Source: Takakia lepidozioides (Eukaryota > Streptophyta > Takakiopsida > Takakiales > Takakiaceae). From it: 64,000 nt of DNA. The first letter of the stretch is position 1. Every line of letters begins with the position of its first letter. Positions 11,084 through 23,194 of the stretch are shown in pieces. The stretch spans positions 67,933,053 through 67,997,052 of the forward strand of contig CM060732.1 in NCBI GenBank assembly GCA_030704615.1, in the 5' to 3' direction. Under the pieces are notes generated by a model. It was not told where the DNA came from. It worked only from the letters and a program-made list of their open reading frames with translations, and did no database searches. The position numbers and the translations under genes are program-made.

Positions 11084-12271
11084 ATGGAGCCCGCCCACAC
11101 GTCTGCACGGGTACGAACTCTTCTCTCCCCCCCCAAGGTTTTCAACAACCAAGGAGGCGCTACCGAGATAAGCAATGCAGACTCTCTCCTGGCGGAGCTT
11201 CCGGAGCACTTGGCTCTGGAGTGCTTGGCGAGGGTGCCTCTGACCTCTATCTGGGGGGTGAGTAGAGCATGGCAGAAGCTGATCTACGATTCTCAGTTCC
11301 AGGATCTTCGAGTCCAACGAGGGACTACCGATCTCGATTGGGTCTACACCCTTGTGCGGTCGGAGGAGGGGTCTTTTCGATGGTACGCGTTTGACTCCCT
11401 GGCTGGCCAATGGCATGACCTTCCTCCTGTTCCACATGTGATGGAATTCCAGCTCTCTGACCCTGGGTGCATTGGGGTCTCTTACTCTGTTCAATGCGCC
11501 AGCACCCGAAACAAGCTGCTGATGGTTGCTGGTCTAAGGGCGAAGAAAGATGGCCAGCCTCGCATGTCGCTGGAGCCAGCTCTTGAACGTCCCCTCGTTT
11601 TCGACACGTCTAGCTGCCAATGGAAGATATGTACTTCTCTCAGCGTACCTAGGAAATGGTGTGTCTGCGGGGTTGCAGATGAGAAGCTCTATGTGGCTAG
11701 TGGCTGTGGTAAGGAATGGAATGTGGAACTGTCCAAAACTGCCGAGGTCTATGATCCGGAGAAAGATACGTGGGCGCGCTTGAATAGTCTCTCCTCTTCC
11801 AAGTTTAGTGGGGAGGCAACAAATGCGGTTACTGTGGGGGGCGAGCTGCACATCATTAGTGGGAAGGGTGTCTTCTCCAAGGTGGGTGCGGTTCACAATC
11901 CAGCTACAGGTCTGTGGGCAGATATGGCCCCGGGCCTTAGGAAGGGCTGGACTGGGCAATGTGTCGCTGTTAACGAAAAGTTCTACGTCCTTGATGAATC
12001 TGCTGGGAGACTCAAGGTCTATGATCCAGAACATGATGACTGGAAGATTGTTATGGAGGATTCGAAGCTCCGGAACTTGGAGAATATTGTTAGTTCTAAG
12101 GGAAAGATCTGCGGGATCGTTGATCCAACAGGGACCGGACCTGCATCTACGAAAGGGAGTTTGTTAAGGATTGTGGATTTGGCCTATCAACCAGCACGCA
12201 TATTTGACTTGAGTGTTTCCTTTGGCCAAGTTGTTTCCGTGCAGGTGCTCTCCAGGATGGTTGTACAATGA
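11084..12271 (+). CDS. F-box/kelch-repeat protein, SKIP25-like
   Basis: Single-exon gene of 395 residues. F-box proteins of this type are the substrate-binding subunits of SCF ubiquitin ligases: the F-box contacts SKP1/ASK and the kelch propeller binds the target. Seen: F-box at about residues 33-75 ('LLAELPEHLALECLARVPLT', then 'SRAWQKLIYDSQF'), followed by kelch-like blades, including 'RKWCVCGVADEKLYVASGCG', 'AEVYDPEKDTWARL', 'GELHIISGKG' and 'EKFYVLDESAGRLKVYDPEH', and ending 'VQVLSRMV'. The order RWC / YVASG / VYD..DTW / GW.G..VA / VLPRMS matches what I recall of Arabidopsis SKIP25, and the length is about right. The first ATG in frame with the F-box was used. No introns are apparent. Confident at subfamily level; substrate unknown. 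Confidence 0.88.
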   Translation: MEPAHTSARVRTLLSPPKVFNNQGGATEISNADSLLAELPEHLALECLARVPLTSIWGVSRAWQKLIYDSQFQDLRVQRGTTDLDWVYTLVRSEEGSFRWYAFDSLAGQWHDLPPVPHVMEFQLSDPGCIGVSYSVQCASTRNKLLMVAGLRAKKDGQPRMSLEPALERPLVFDTSSCQWKICTSLSVPRKWCVCGVADEKLYVASGCGKEWNVELSKTAEVYDPEKDTWARLNSLSSSKFSGEATNAVTVGGELHIISGKGVFSKVGAVHNPATGLWADMAPGLRKGWTGQCVAVNEKFYVLDESAGRLKVYDPEHDDWKIVMEDSKLRNLENIVSSKGKICGIVDPTGTGPASTKGSLLRIVDLAYQPARIFDLSVSFGQVVSVQVLSRMVVQ

Positions 12272-15200
12272 CGATAAAGGAGGGCACTGTTTGCCCTATT
12301 GAATTTTTTGTAAGACTTGTGGAGACGCCGAGCTTACAACTGTCCAGCAGGCCGGTGTGCCCGCCTGTTAGATGCAAACGGTGGGAAGCTGTAGATTACT
12401 ACATGTCTCTAGATGAGGTGGAAAACAATTTCCCAGCGACGATTTGGACCTCCGTGGGCATCACACTTAGCGGTCAATTGTGGAGGAAGCAGGAAGCGCG
12501 CCATATTCGATTGTTGCACGACTGTGCACAAATCACAAGCCTGTGGAAGCCTCAACTTTATAAGAGGTCTCTTGTGATGATGGTTCTTCTGTATGTCTCG
12601 GATCCTTCAGGCTATTTCTTGGACCTTATTCCCAGTTGAGGGTCGAAGAGAGTAGGGGGTGACATGTGCAGCGACACGCAAATGCTCTCAAGAATATGGG
12701 GCGAGTCTCCTCAGAGCCTTTGACTCCTCTCCGGACAATATCATGACCACTTAGCAAGACCGCCGCTCCGATTAGGCAAGAATTCCAAAACTGGGGCTCA
12801 TCAAAATTTTGAGCCGCTGAAACAGAAACGTTGGAGTCCTCCTAGATGTGGAAATCTTCTGATTTAGGCTCCTTTTGTTTCTTTGCTCTGGCGTCATATC
12901 ACTCTTGGTTCAGTTATACGAATTTTCTGGTTCAGTTCTAATTCGAATTTGGTTTCTGAACCAAAACTAATTTCTGGACTCATTTTCACAGCACACATGA
13001 TCTTCAGCTCTTGTTAGCTGGTTCTCCACTCCATCAGCGGCAGCTACCTGTTTTGCTTCTCTAGTTTTGGACAGGACTGTGTGGTCTAGTGAATTCCTGT
13101 CTGTCATCCTAGCGCGTACTTCACTGACCAGGCGTTCCCTGGTTTGTCTCTTTTCTGGTTTGGGAAGTGCCCAGGCTCCTCCGATGTGTACTTCTCCCCA
13201 GAGTTATTTTTCCTTGGCTTCCTCCATCCCCAGTTTCAAAAATAAAGACAGGAGTTCCAATGCCTGAATATGCATTTTTGTGTGCTTTCAGTTCCAATTC
13301 AGGCATTGTGTACACAGTCTCGTGAACAGGTCTTACACTTGGCACACACACATTCACGTGTTATGCAGAGAGAGCTTCAGATCATGCAGAAAGATATCAC
13401 AGCTACCAAACTAAGTGTCGTCCACCTCGTTTATATTTCACAGATATGTACACTTTGCTACTCAGAAGGATCAGTTGGCAAATTGTGCAAGTATTTCAGC
13501 AGCCCCAGGGTGACCCTCTTACTTCTCTGTGACCATCATTAAGATACGAAGACCGCACAAAGAAGGACTCCATGGTGAGCTCTGGAAGTGGGTGTGCCGT
13601 TCACGGCACCTCCCGTGCCTACCATGCCCTTGTTGCCGCATCAAAGCTAAGAATCAAAAACCTATTTTTGTAGTTACTTTTAACTTTTAACCTTGGTAGG
13701 TGCGGGAATATGGGGTTCTTCTATCGTTAGGCTGCACGATGCACCCAAACAGCTCCCTCGAGTGCATTCCGAAATGCAGAATGCACCGGCCATTAGATTT
13801 TCTTAAGAAAATTTTGGCATTTCCTTAGGGAGGTAACGCCCCTCGTGTCATTACCATATACGTAATCCATTTCAGGTTATATTCCCTGGCCTTAGTGATA
13901 TTTTCCGGGGGGCCTTGTAGGCTGGAATCCAGCGGTTCCATCATGTAAAGAACTGCCCTAACTTTTCCTTTACTTATGTTGACCTTGAAAAGCAGAATAC
14001 CTGAGGCGGCATTCTACGTGGTGGAACGTCCTCCACTTGAGGCCGTCCCTTCTACAAGTGACCTTTGGGTGCCTCCAAGAGATGGACCTTGAGTATATGC
14101 AACCCTTCCACTAGTCTAACAGACCACCTTACATACTTTTGAAATTTAGAGAGAGATCAGTATGTAGCTGCAGCATCTTTGGTGCTACTGTCTAGATCCG
14201 AACAAACTTCGTAGATTGTTGCAAGAAATTTCAAAAGCTTCACGTACTGTCGGAGTCCCAACCAAGTGGGCACACTTTGCCAACCAGCAAATGGAGAAGT
14301 GACCTGCCACACCCAAAAAGATAGATCCATTTTTCTTGATATTAAGTTGGGAAGTCTGGATACTTACTCAACCTCCGCAATCTCTCTTCAGGAAGCTGTT
14401 GCACAATCAGATCCTTGCATGGTAAAGCTTCATTCTTATATCTGCGCAGAAGACATCTGTTTATGTACCTACTATAATGCAAACAATCCTGAATCTCGGC
14501 ACATAATATATTCTACATTGAGACCCCGAAAGCTGCCAAAGGAAAAGATTTGATGCCAGCTGCTTAGTGATTAGTGTGAAAGCTCTGGTTTCCAAGAGAT
14601 TTCTTGAGCAATTGGGTTAATCATACCTATAAAAAGCAGCTATAATTCAGTGAAACATCAGCTTTTGTTAAGACATGTTTAGTGGGGAGAGGACTACATA
14701 AGTTAGGAGAGCTGTACAGTTTGGGGAACTGCCAGTACCTGGTGCCCAAAAGCATACTGGTGGGCTAGCTATTGGTGAAGACCGGAGGCTTGTGCCTTGG
14801 CCGAGCAGATTTATGGAAGTTCAATAACCCCTAAAGGATGAGAGAGGGGTACTTGCAGTGCAAAATTTTGGTCTTGCACCGAACATCCAATGGACCATGG
14901 ACTAAACGGCCACTGTCTGAAAGGTGTTTTTGGGTATTTGGACAATTCCGGGACCCACCCTCACACGTCAGCGGCTAGCTGCCCGCCAACATTCATCCAT
15001 GTGGATGAACCGTACAAACTGCTTCCTACCTTGTAGTTGGGGAGATTATAACACTTGAAGACGGTGCATTTTTTTGAAAATGGAAAAAACAAAGCAAAAG
15101 TTCATGTTTGACCAAGCAAATTATCCATGATCCCAAATTTTCCTGGGAGAAAAAGTGCTATATTCCTGTGAAGTGCACAATCCCAAACCCTCACACCAAA

Positions 15201-18200
15201 TTTCACCCCAATCTGCGAAAATGAAAGGGGGGGTGCTTAGTATGTGACTGGAATGGGGGTCCAAAAAGAGAATTTGCAAAGGAAATGGTATAGGCCCCAT
15301 TGGTACCCCAAATTCTCCTTCATTTGGGAATTCCAACGGTCAGTCCCTCATAGGCCAAGAACTACACAAGCCTGCCCAATTTCCCCCTAAATTGCATTTG
15401 GGATGTGGGATTTGGTGAAATTTCCGGCCTCCTCCGTGTCAGGCAATAGGTGGCCGTAATTTCGCCTGAATCCGTCGACGTTTTTCGGGCCACGTCGAGG
15501 TTTCCCATTATTTGCCAGGGCCAGCTCATTCGAGCAGTCCCTGTCTTCGTCGGTGTTTTGGGGAGGGCCTCACAAGCAACCGACTCCAACCCCTCCATTG
15601 CCCCCCCCCAAAAAAAATACCACCGGCATCGATTGTCAACTGCGTCGATGGTCAACTGCCGTGCCCCCCCTCACCCAAAATCCTGCAATTTCCAAACTTC
15701 AAAAAATTCCTGGTGGCGGAGTTTTTCTCTGTTTGGGGGCGCCATAAAGACCTGTGTGCACAGGTCGTTCCGCGCTACATTTTTCGTTCATCAAACTTCA
15801 TCCGTGCATGCTACGAATGGATGAAAAATTGGGCCGACCTGGGGTCGGCTCGTCGTTTAGGGGCTAAGACGCTGCCAAGCTTCTTTTAAGTAACTGACAT
15901 AGCATGGAAACCGCAAGCGTCTCTCAGCAATTGGCCAAAAAACAAATGGGACCACTCCATACCGTCCTTATAACAAATGACATCAGAGTTTCACCACGAC
16001 TCACGAGCTCCAAGGGCGAGTGACAGTCAAACTGCACATTCCAAGATGGATGTGATCTGAGCATGTACAGAGTCCCTGACAATGTCACAAACGATACCTT
16101 GAATGGATCTCTGCCATTGCAGAAGAGATTGACTCGGATTGGCCAGCATCACAGAACTTCCGACCTGCTTCCAATGAAAGCATAAAGTGCTCATCTGTCC
16201 GGATCGAAAATGCCTGATTTCTTCTCCGATTTTCCTACTCACAAAAGTGGTACCACTTCGCTTTGTGGATTTTTTATTTATTGGTGATGGAAAAGACAAC
16301 AAGCCTGGCCATTTAGGGCCGAGGTTGGCCGTTATGAAGTGGCTCTTCAGCAGTAGCAGGGGCATACAAACTTCAAAGGAGCAGGTTGGCGCCGCTCACA
16401 GGCTGGGGAGCAGCGATGATTATATCCGAGTTGCTCGTGCCCACGCTCTGCCAGACTGCCAGCTCTCGGTCGGCTTCACATTGCAGTTTCGGGGTTTTTC
16501 TAGACAGCCAAGGTGTTGTAATGATAGCGAGCCTTGATGCAAGACCCCAGATCATCAAAGTGGATTTCTTTGTTGCCTTCTCAGCATTTCTGAGCCTGAA
16601 GATATCACCTAACATATCTCACTTACCCAGAGCAGATAAACTGCGAAAGGAGGTTTCACTGTGGAGGGATACCTACAAAGAGGTGGGGTAATTATAGCTG
16701 CAGTGAGAGCTCAGTAGGACAAGATCTTTTTATTCAGGGACAGCTAAACTAGTTGCAACTGATGAAGAATTCAACACAACAGCTCTAAGTGGCCAAATAA
16801 CCTTAGAAGGTTCACTCAAGAAGAAGAGGAGGAAGAACTCCAAGAAGCTTTGCTCCAAGCAAGATTGAACTGATGTGTACAAGTTATATCTCTCTTTTAA
16901 GTGTGCAGGGAATTTTTTCTTTTTTTTCCCTCCGCCTGGGCTACTACAGAAGCAATGTGGAATTTGCGACCCTGAGGTCCAACCTAAACTGATAGCTCCA
17001 CCCAGAAAGAGACAAGATTCTTGCTGGAGAAGAAAACCGATCCTAGCCGGAGGAAGTGAAAAATAAATGCCTCATCTTGGGATGTGGTAGTTCTGGAATA
17101 AAACATTACTAAACCATTCATGCACGCATTCATCAATTATTCTTCCAGGTTAGGAAGTCTTCCAAACTGGTGAAGTGTAGAAACTTAGAAAAAAAGAGAA
17201 GGGATAGGTTAGTTATTCTCAAGAGGAAAGAAGATTTTTTATCAGGACCGGACGAGAGCTACAAGAGTAATGGGAAGGAGGCAGGTACAGAGGGGGGGAG
17301 AGAGTTCTTGGACTTTCCTTGGTGTAGCCTTGGCCAATCGCCCAGTTTTGGAGGAGCCGAGAGAGAAGAGAAAGAAAGAACGAAACAAAACAGCTTTATA
17401 ATGTGGGCAAAAGGCCACAAGAGGATATGGGAATGCTTGTGGCCGTCATAAACCTAAATACATTTTCGCTCATAGATGCCAGAGCAACAAATACAAGAGC
17501 TAAGGAAAGAGGTTTGGGGGTAGCTCACTTCTGCCTTGTTTGCGAATCTTCTTCAATGCCTAGTCGACTGGCCAGCAATGATCGTTCCAATGGGATTTCA
17601 GGCTGCCCAGCCTCTGCCAACCAAGCACCATCCAATCCCTTTGATGGTCTGCTCTATCTACTCACTGTTTCCGTATGCTCTTTGAGAATTGATCAATCTA
17701 AGTCCATCAAAAGCCTCTCACGATATATTATGAAAGGGAGGTGCATGAAAAGTTGCACGACATTACCAAGATCTGAGCAGAATTGACACTGAACAGAGCT
17801 GGTGCATGGGGTTTTCGCATGTGTGTCTGGTTTCTCTTCCCTCGCTGGCATGCTTTATGGTGTGACAAACAATGAGGTAACGGACCAAGACTATCGTTGA
17901 GAACAAACTAGAGGACTCTTAGTAGAGAGAGAGTCCACAGGGGATTTCCCCGAGGCATCACATTTGTATTGGCTAGGGTAAAGCTTAGTGTCCCAAACAG
18001 GACACAATTGGTGGTGAGAGAGTACTGGCAACTGCTTATGCAACCACACACAGGAACAGCCGGATATGCGCACCCTAAGCCCTTCTGTGATCTGTAAATG
18101 CTGCGAATGAAGTGCCCAGGGCATACCTTATAGTGATACAACTTCTGAAACACTAAGGAAACATATCAAAAAATGAAGTGCATTCATCAACTCTCTCTCT

Positions 18201-18390
18201 CTCAGGTTGGTGCGCATGCATTTCAACTTTCTTTATATAACACAGCCTTTCTGCAACATCCCTGCTACCTACAAACCTAGCACGTCTGGAAATCTTTTCG
18301 AAGTATAACAGGAATGTAAACATTAGGGAAGAGCTGATGGAACCCCATGTCAAGTGGACCTGGAAATGAGCGACACTCCCCACAACTAAG
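12272..18390. other. Gene-poor stretch with no supportable gene
   Basis: About 6 kb after the F-box gene, beginning with its probable 3' untranslated region. Overlapping open frames at 15.4-15.9, 16.0-16.7 and 17.2-17.8 kb have no motifs I recognise. Near 13755-13790 a short inverted pair (GTGCATTCCG / AGAATGCACC) resembles one at 8527-8552 (TGCATTCCGCC / GGAATGCACC) and may mark remnants of a small inverted-repeat element. Homopolymer runs of A and C occur near 15600 and of T near 16917. Confidence 0.4.
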
Positions 18391-18394
18391 TCAC

Positions 18395-18965
18395 AACTCT
18401 ATTGAGACACCTTCCCTGTCGCACGAGGATAGAATCTTACAGCCCTATTACTTGGTTGCGGTTCTCTCTCCCTCTGTTCTGGGCATTGGGACAATTCAAA
18501 GTGGGCTCACATCGCATAAGGGTGGCGACGGCCAGATGGGCTAATGTGCAATGTGCTGACCACTATTGTCTTGCTTGCATTAGACAAGACCGAGACGGAT
18601 TAAAGGACATTCCTTCTTTCACTGTTCTCTCTCTTAACAAGAGAGAGCGCCTTATGCCTGTTTAAAGACAGCCACTTCCTGGCAGAGGTGTTATATTCTG
18701 TGGATCTAAGATGTTGTGTTGCATCTCTGCTTGAGGCCCTCACCTTTAGGGAATATCCCTCGAAGGTGATTTACAGTTTCCTGGTTGTGTTGGCTAGTTG
18801 CTTAGGACCCCACTTTCCTCTTCTATCTTGTTTCCTATTTCGTTGTCCAGAAGCTCTTTGAATTTCCTATGGATGATATAAAGTTTCTTTCTTCCGTTCT
18901 TTCTCAGACACAGGCGTGCACATAGGCCTCCACTGGACATGATTTTTTTGTCTTTCTTTCTTTCT
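18395..18965 (+). mobile_element. LINE 3' fragment (older copy)
   Basis: Bases from about 18415 to 18600 match the 3' end of the longer LINE at 22110-22290 (shared 'GATAGAATCTT', 'GGGACAATTCAAAGTGGGCT' versus 'GGGCGGTTCAGGGTGGGCT', and the Cys codons of the C-terminal zinc knuckle). The tail near 18850 (AAGCTCTTTGAATTTCC ... GATATAAAG) parallels 22535-22570, followed by a TCTTTC-rich end. The reading frame is destroyed. This is a 5'-truncated relic of the same LINE family. Confidence 0.65.
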
Positions 18966-19014
18966 TTCTCCCCCTTCTTCTTTTACTTAAAAAATTCAAA
19001 AAAGCTTCTTCTTT

Positions 19015-19150
19015 TACTGCCCTCTTTACTATGAGATCCGTGGGAGATTCCACTGTCTGTTCCGTGAAACCCAATCTCTCACACAAGTCTTCCCTTATGA
19101 GGATCAGAAATGCTTGGCAGCTTACCTGCACAAAGCTTTGACCCTTAGGA
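19015..19150 (+). mobile_element. Second LINE 3' fragment
   Basis: ACTATGAGATCCGTGGGAG through the 'GAGGATCAGAAATG' and 'CTTACCTGCAC' blocks is nearly identical to 22335-22460 of the complete LINE, covering the end of the zinc knuckle and the ORF2 C-terminus. It lies immediately before the 5' end of the longer copy, giving a tandem arrangement of family members. Confidence 0.7.
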
Positions 19151-19270
19151 CATGCGGGCTCAACTCGCTCAGGTTAAGGAGGCTCGAGCACAGGGACACT
19201 ACGCCGTGTTCCGAATGGCAGAGTCACAGCTCGAGAACAGCAAAGTCGACCCTCTAACTCCAAATAGGGG

Positions 19271-20442
19271 TTGGGGTCCCATGAGACCAACTCACGCTCG
19301 CATCTGCACATAGGCTCATGGAATTGCAATGGTTCGTTGTGGAGCCATCCTCAAGGGCTTCTCGATATCCTCTCCAAATGTGATATTCTCTTTCTATTGG
19401 AAACACATGCATACGAAGGCAAAGAGCCTCCCCCGATTCGCGGGTATAGTTTTCAGTCAGTCACTCGTCCACGCACAGGACTCAAAGGCTCTGGTGGAGT
19501 AACTTGTTACTATGCTGACTGGCTTCTCCCACATATCTCCTTCCAATACAAAGACCCATTGGCAAGGTACATTTGGTGTCACATCAAAGGCTACCAAACA
19601 TTCTACTGGCGGGATGTTACTTTGCCCCGGCTGCATCTCCACACAGTGGCCTCCACATGTGAACTGATTCACCCTATGTTCAACTGGAAGAGGATATAGC
19701 CCATCTCTGTACTCCACACACAGACATATTCTTGGTTGGCGACTTCAACGCCCGAACAGGTTCTCTACAGGCTCCAACCTTTGACCCCACGGACCCTCAA
19801 CACATCCAACACTCACATGGGACCCTGGAGAGGCAAAGTCCGGACGTCTCTAGCGAAATCACAAGCTATGGTCACCATCTACTTAAGTTTTGCGAGATTC
19901 AGGGACTTGTCATCTACAATGGCACGACCACTTTCAAATCCTCGAGCCAGTTCACCTGCCACACGTACAAAGGCCAGAGCGTGGTTGACTATCTCTTGGG
20001 GAGCCCCAACACAATTGATAGAGTTAGCTCTTTCTACATCACAAGGTACCCAGATTCTGATCACTCTTGCCTTTCCTTTGTATTTCCTTCCATCCCTCTC
20101 CACGTCAGGGGGGGTTCCTCTGCTTCTCTCCCTTCACACCCTCGTATTCACTTCAATACCCCCTTCTCTCACTTACACGACGCTGATTATGAAACCTACC
20201 TAGCTTCAATCCTCCCCTCCATCTTTGCTCGACCATCTACTGATGACAAGGCTACCCACCTAACACATGCTCTATGGGACGCAGCACTGCGCTCCTTCCC
20301 AGTCACTCTCCCATCTACCTCCTCACCCCTCTCCACCCGTAGATATGCACCTTTCTATGACGAAGAATGCAAAGTGGCTAGACGTCACATCAAATCTCTA
20401 CTCATAGATATCCATTCCTCTACACAGTCCAAAAAGGCATGA
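19271..20442 (+). pseudogene. LINE ORF2, endonuclease region (frameshifted)
   Basis: An apurinic-endonuclease-like domain nicks target DNA in this class. Seen: 'LHIGSWNCNG' and 'LLETHAYEG' (first blocks, 19271-19699), then after a frame change 'LVGDFNARTG' (19730 on) and 'YLLGSPN' with 'PDSDHSCLSF' (catalytic SDH). These match the N, E, D-N and SDH blocks of LINE endonucleases. The linker to the reverse transcriptase appears deleted near 20440, where the frame changes directly to polymerase-side sequence. Confidence 0.8.
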
Positions 20443-22474
20443 GTATGCCCAATCTTTGTATCATTCCCCCAAACCAAACTCCCTCTCCCATAACCTCTAA
20501 ACCCCTACACTTCTCCCTCTTTACTACAACCAACGTCAGCAAGGCAATCAAGAAGCTGCGAAATGGCAGGGCATTGGATATTTCAGGGCTACAGGGTGAA
20601 TTCATCAAGCACGCATCACCCACTTTGGCCCCGTTTATAGCTTACCTCTTCAATGAGGCAGTGCAACATGGCTTTCCAACAGAGTGGACAAAGAGCATCA
20701 TCCATCCCCTCTTCAAGAGCGGTGACAGGCTCGCACCGACCAACTGTCGCACAATTATGGTGTCATCGCTATTGGCTAAGCTGTTTGTGGCAGTGGTGGC
20801 CATGGAGTTGGATGATTGGGCTGAATCCTCTCACATACGGGCTAAGGGACAAGCTGGTTTCCGTCGCAATAGATCCACTCTTGACCACATCTTCACTCTT
20901 CAGGTTATGGTGGAAAGTGCTCGCTTCGACAAAAAACTGGTTTACGTCTGCTTCGTTGACTTTCACAAGGCTTTTGATTCGGTTCCTCGCGAACTTCTTT
21001 TCCAAAGGCTCCAGAAGGTGGGAGTCCCTCAACACATTCTCTATGCTATTTCCTCCATGTATGAGATCGTCACTGGCATGGTCAATATCGCAGGGGAATA
21101 GCTGAGGTCCATAGCAACATTGGGGTCAAACAGGGCTGCCCCCTCTCGCCTACCCTATTCGGAATCTACATTGACGCCTTGAAAGTCTACATCTCAAAAA
21201 ACCATGGAGTTCGTGTGCCATTGGATGGAGGACCAACACAATCAGATCTCCTCTACGCGGATGATGTTGCCCTTTTGGCACAATCTCCTATCTTCCTACA
21301 ACGCCATCTCGACATCTTGGAACAGTTCTCCAATGACTATGAGTTGCAAGTCAACCTTACAAAAACCAAGATCATGGTTTTCAATGGGCAGGCCGACCGC
21401 AGATTCTTCCTCAACAATCGGGAGGTGGAGATAGTCAAATCCTACCGATATCTGGGGCTGGTTATCCACTCCCCCAAATTCCACTTTGCAGCCACTGCCC
21501 TGGACAGATTGACAAAAGGCAAGGCAGCCTCCATCCGCCTTCAGGCCAAATGCAAGCAGATACACCTGCGCCACCCACCAACCAAGAAGTGGCTGTTTGA
21601 TAGCGTAGTCACCCCAAATGCCACTTTTGGTTGTGAATTTTGGGCACGTGCAGTCCCAGTTTCCTGGTGGGAACACAATCTGGAACCATTGCAGTCATCT
21701 TTCCTCCAAGCAACGCTTGGCGCCAGAGGCACAACTCCATCGCACATATTGAATGCAGAATTCGCCTGTGTGCCACTCCAAACTGAGGCCCTCTTCCGGC
21801 TTACAATTTTCCTACATAGGTTACAAGGCCTTCCCCCCAAGGGGCTTGTGGCCAGGGCCCTCACAACATCTATGAGACTCAAAAATGCAGGCTTCAAACA
21901 ATCCTGGTATGCCCGTGTGGATACCTTTTTTGAACACCATGGACTCTCTATAGCTTCACTTTTGCCAGTGAACCCAGAAGAGGTGGAAATCACATCCAGG
22001 CATGACCGCAACCAACTCATTAGAAAGGAGCTCATGGAGTTACATGTCAGGAGAACTTGGAAGTTACCCAACCTCACAACAAAGCTCCATTTCTATCGAG
22101 AAACATTCTTGGTTCTCCGGGATGATAGAATCTTGCGGCCCAATTACCTTTCGGCCTCTTTATCTCCTTCTCTCCTGAGGGCTTTGGGGCGGTTCAGGGT
22201 GGGCTCCCACAACCTACGGATAGAGACTGGCAGATGGGAAAACCTGCAGCGGGAGGACCGCCTATGTCCTGCTTGCACAGGGCGCAGCCAGGAAATTGAA
22301 ACTGAAGAACACTTCTTCTTCTATTGCCCCCTATACTATGAGATCCGTGGGAGATTCCATTGTCTATTCCGTGGAACCCAATCTCTCACTGAAGTCTTCC
22401 ACTATGAGGATCAGAAATGTTTGGCAGCCTACCTGCACGAGGCATTCACCCTTAGACAATCACTCGAACATTAG
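20439..22474 (+). pseudogene. LINE ORF2, reverse transcriptase and zinc-knuckle region (frameshifted)
   Basis: Target-primed reverse transcriptase. Seen: 'IKKLRNGRALDISGLQGEF' and 'KSGDRLAPTNCRTIMVSSLL' (fingers), 'FVDFHKAFDSVPRELL' (motif A), then after a break near 21100 'GVKQGCPLSPTLFGIYIDAL' (motif B) and 'YADDVALLA' (motif C, catalytic). The C-terminus has 'CPACTGRSQEIETEEHFFFY' followed by C, a CCHC-type knuckle typical of plant and algal LINEs. Two frames are needed (20439-21101, then 21101-22474), so it is not functional as sequenced. Confidence 0.88.
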
Positions 22475-22605
22475 TTCTTTTCTCTGACTCTGGTTTTCCT
22501 ATTTTCTCTCATGTTCTTCCTTCCATGTGTCCCATAAGCTCTATGAGCTTTCCGCGGACGTTATAAAGCACCATTTCATTTCATTTCATTTCCCCCTCAA
22601 TGTAC

Positions 22606-22715
22606 CAGGAATGAAGACCGAGACAGTGCCACTGCAGTGATTAAAGTGAAGGTATTCTCGAATGAGCTCATTGATTATGAGGGTCTGGTTGGAGACTTCT
22701 TTGGTCTGCCCCCCC
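22606..22715 (-). CDS. FOR20/CEP20-like gene, second exon (LisH region)
   Basis: The minus strand reads 'TKEVSNQTLIINELIREYLH' then 'FNHCSGTVSVFIPG', closely matching the LisH core of the FOR20/FOPNL/CEP20 family ('ENLLINELIREYLEFN' in animals). It follows the exon at 23061-23194 on the same strand. A GTACAT donor ends it at 22606; the acceptor is uncertain. The LINE tail lies directly downstream. No later exon was identified beyond the LINE, so the gene may be broken here. Confidence 0.62.
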
Positions 22716-23060
22716 TGCCCCATCCATACCATCCCACATTCCTACTTCAGAAGTTTTGACTTTTTCTTCAATGTCTGATGTCAACAATATTTCATAAACT
22801 TCCTGACACTTTCACAAGTATCTAACCAACCAACAATAAGTAGTAAAACACATGCCAGGAATCAAAGCGGGAAAGAGGTGTGTTTACTGACTGTCGTTGG
22901 TGAATGCTAGCTATAACGTTACACTGTTGAGGTGCACAGAATACCATACCTCCAGAGTTGGCATCATGCTAAAAGCATGAGATAAATTCTTGCACAGTAC
23001 CTCAAGCTGTCTAGCTAACAACAATTGTTACTGTTGGAGAGAGAGAGAGAGAGAGCTTAC

Positions 23061-23194
23061 CCGCGTGGGATCATCGACTAGCTTGTAGATTTCAGCACGA
23101 ATTTTAGCCTTCACACTCCCCAGCACTCCACGGCTCTCGAGCACCTCTTTCAGCGCCTGGGCTGGTCCCTCCCCACAAACTCAACCTCATTCAT
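23061..23194 (-). CDS. FOR20/CEP20-like gene, first exon (one-base frame break)
   Basis: FOR20-family proteins act at centrioles and basal bodies, and related TON1 proteins act at plant cortical microtubules. The exon starts at ATG 23194 ('MNEVEFVG') and, after a one-base frame change in a G-rich run near 23172, reads 'ALKEVLESRGVLGSVKAKIR' then 'AEIYKLVDDPTR' up to a clean GTAAGC donor. 'LE-RGVLG-(I/L)KA-IRAE(V/I)' is the family's N-terminal signature. The exon is 134 bp; one more base would make 45 whole codons, so the break is either a recent mutation or a homopolymer error in the assembly. The match to FOR20 is better than to TON1 because the next exon reads 'NELIREYL'. Confidence 0.65.

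Larger units (their letters stand above)
19155..22600 (+). mobile_element. Non-LTR retrotransposon (LINE), 5'-truncated and frameshifted
   Basis: The element holds an endonuclease region, a reverse transcriptase region and a C-terminal zinc knuckle in plus orientation, ending in an (ATTTC)n tail at 22572-22598. ORF2 is split over three frames (breaks near 19700, 20440 and 21100), so it is dead. No ORF1 is recognised; the 5' end is judged from where homology to the upstream fragment stops. The tail ends about 8 bases from the donor side of an exon of a FOR20-like gene on the opposite strand, so the element lies in or at the edge of that gene's intron. Confidence 0.85.

Noticed and set aside
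15350-15890. Overlapping open frames on both strands near 15.4-15.9 kb
   Set aside because: Low-complexity C/A runs, no motifs, no splice partners; probably unrelated to a gene.
16027-16691. Opposing frames of 80-116 codons around 16.0-16.7 kb
   Set aside because: No recognisable domain in any frame; equal openness on both strands suggests chance.
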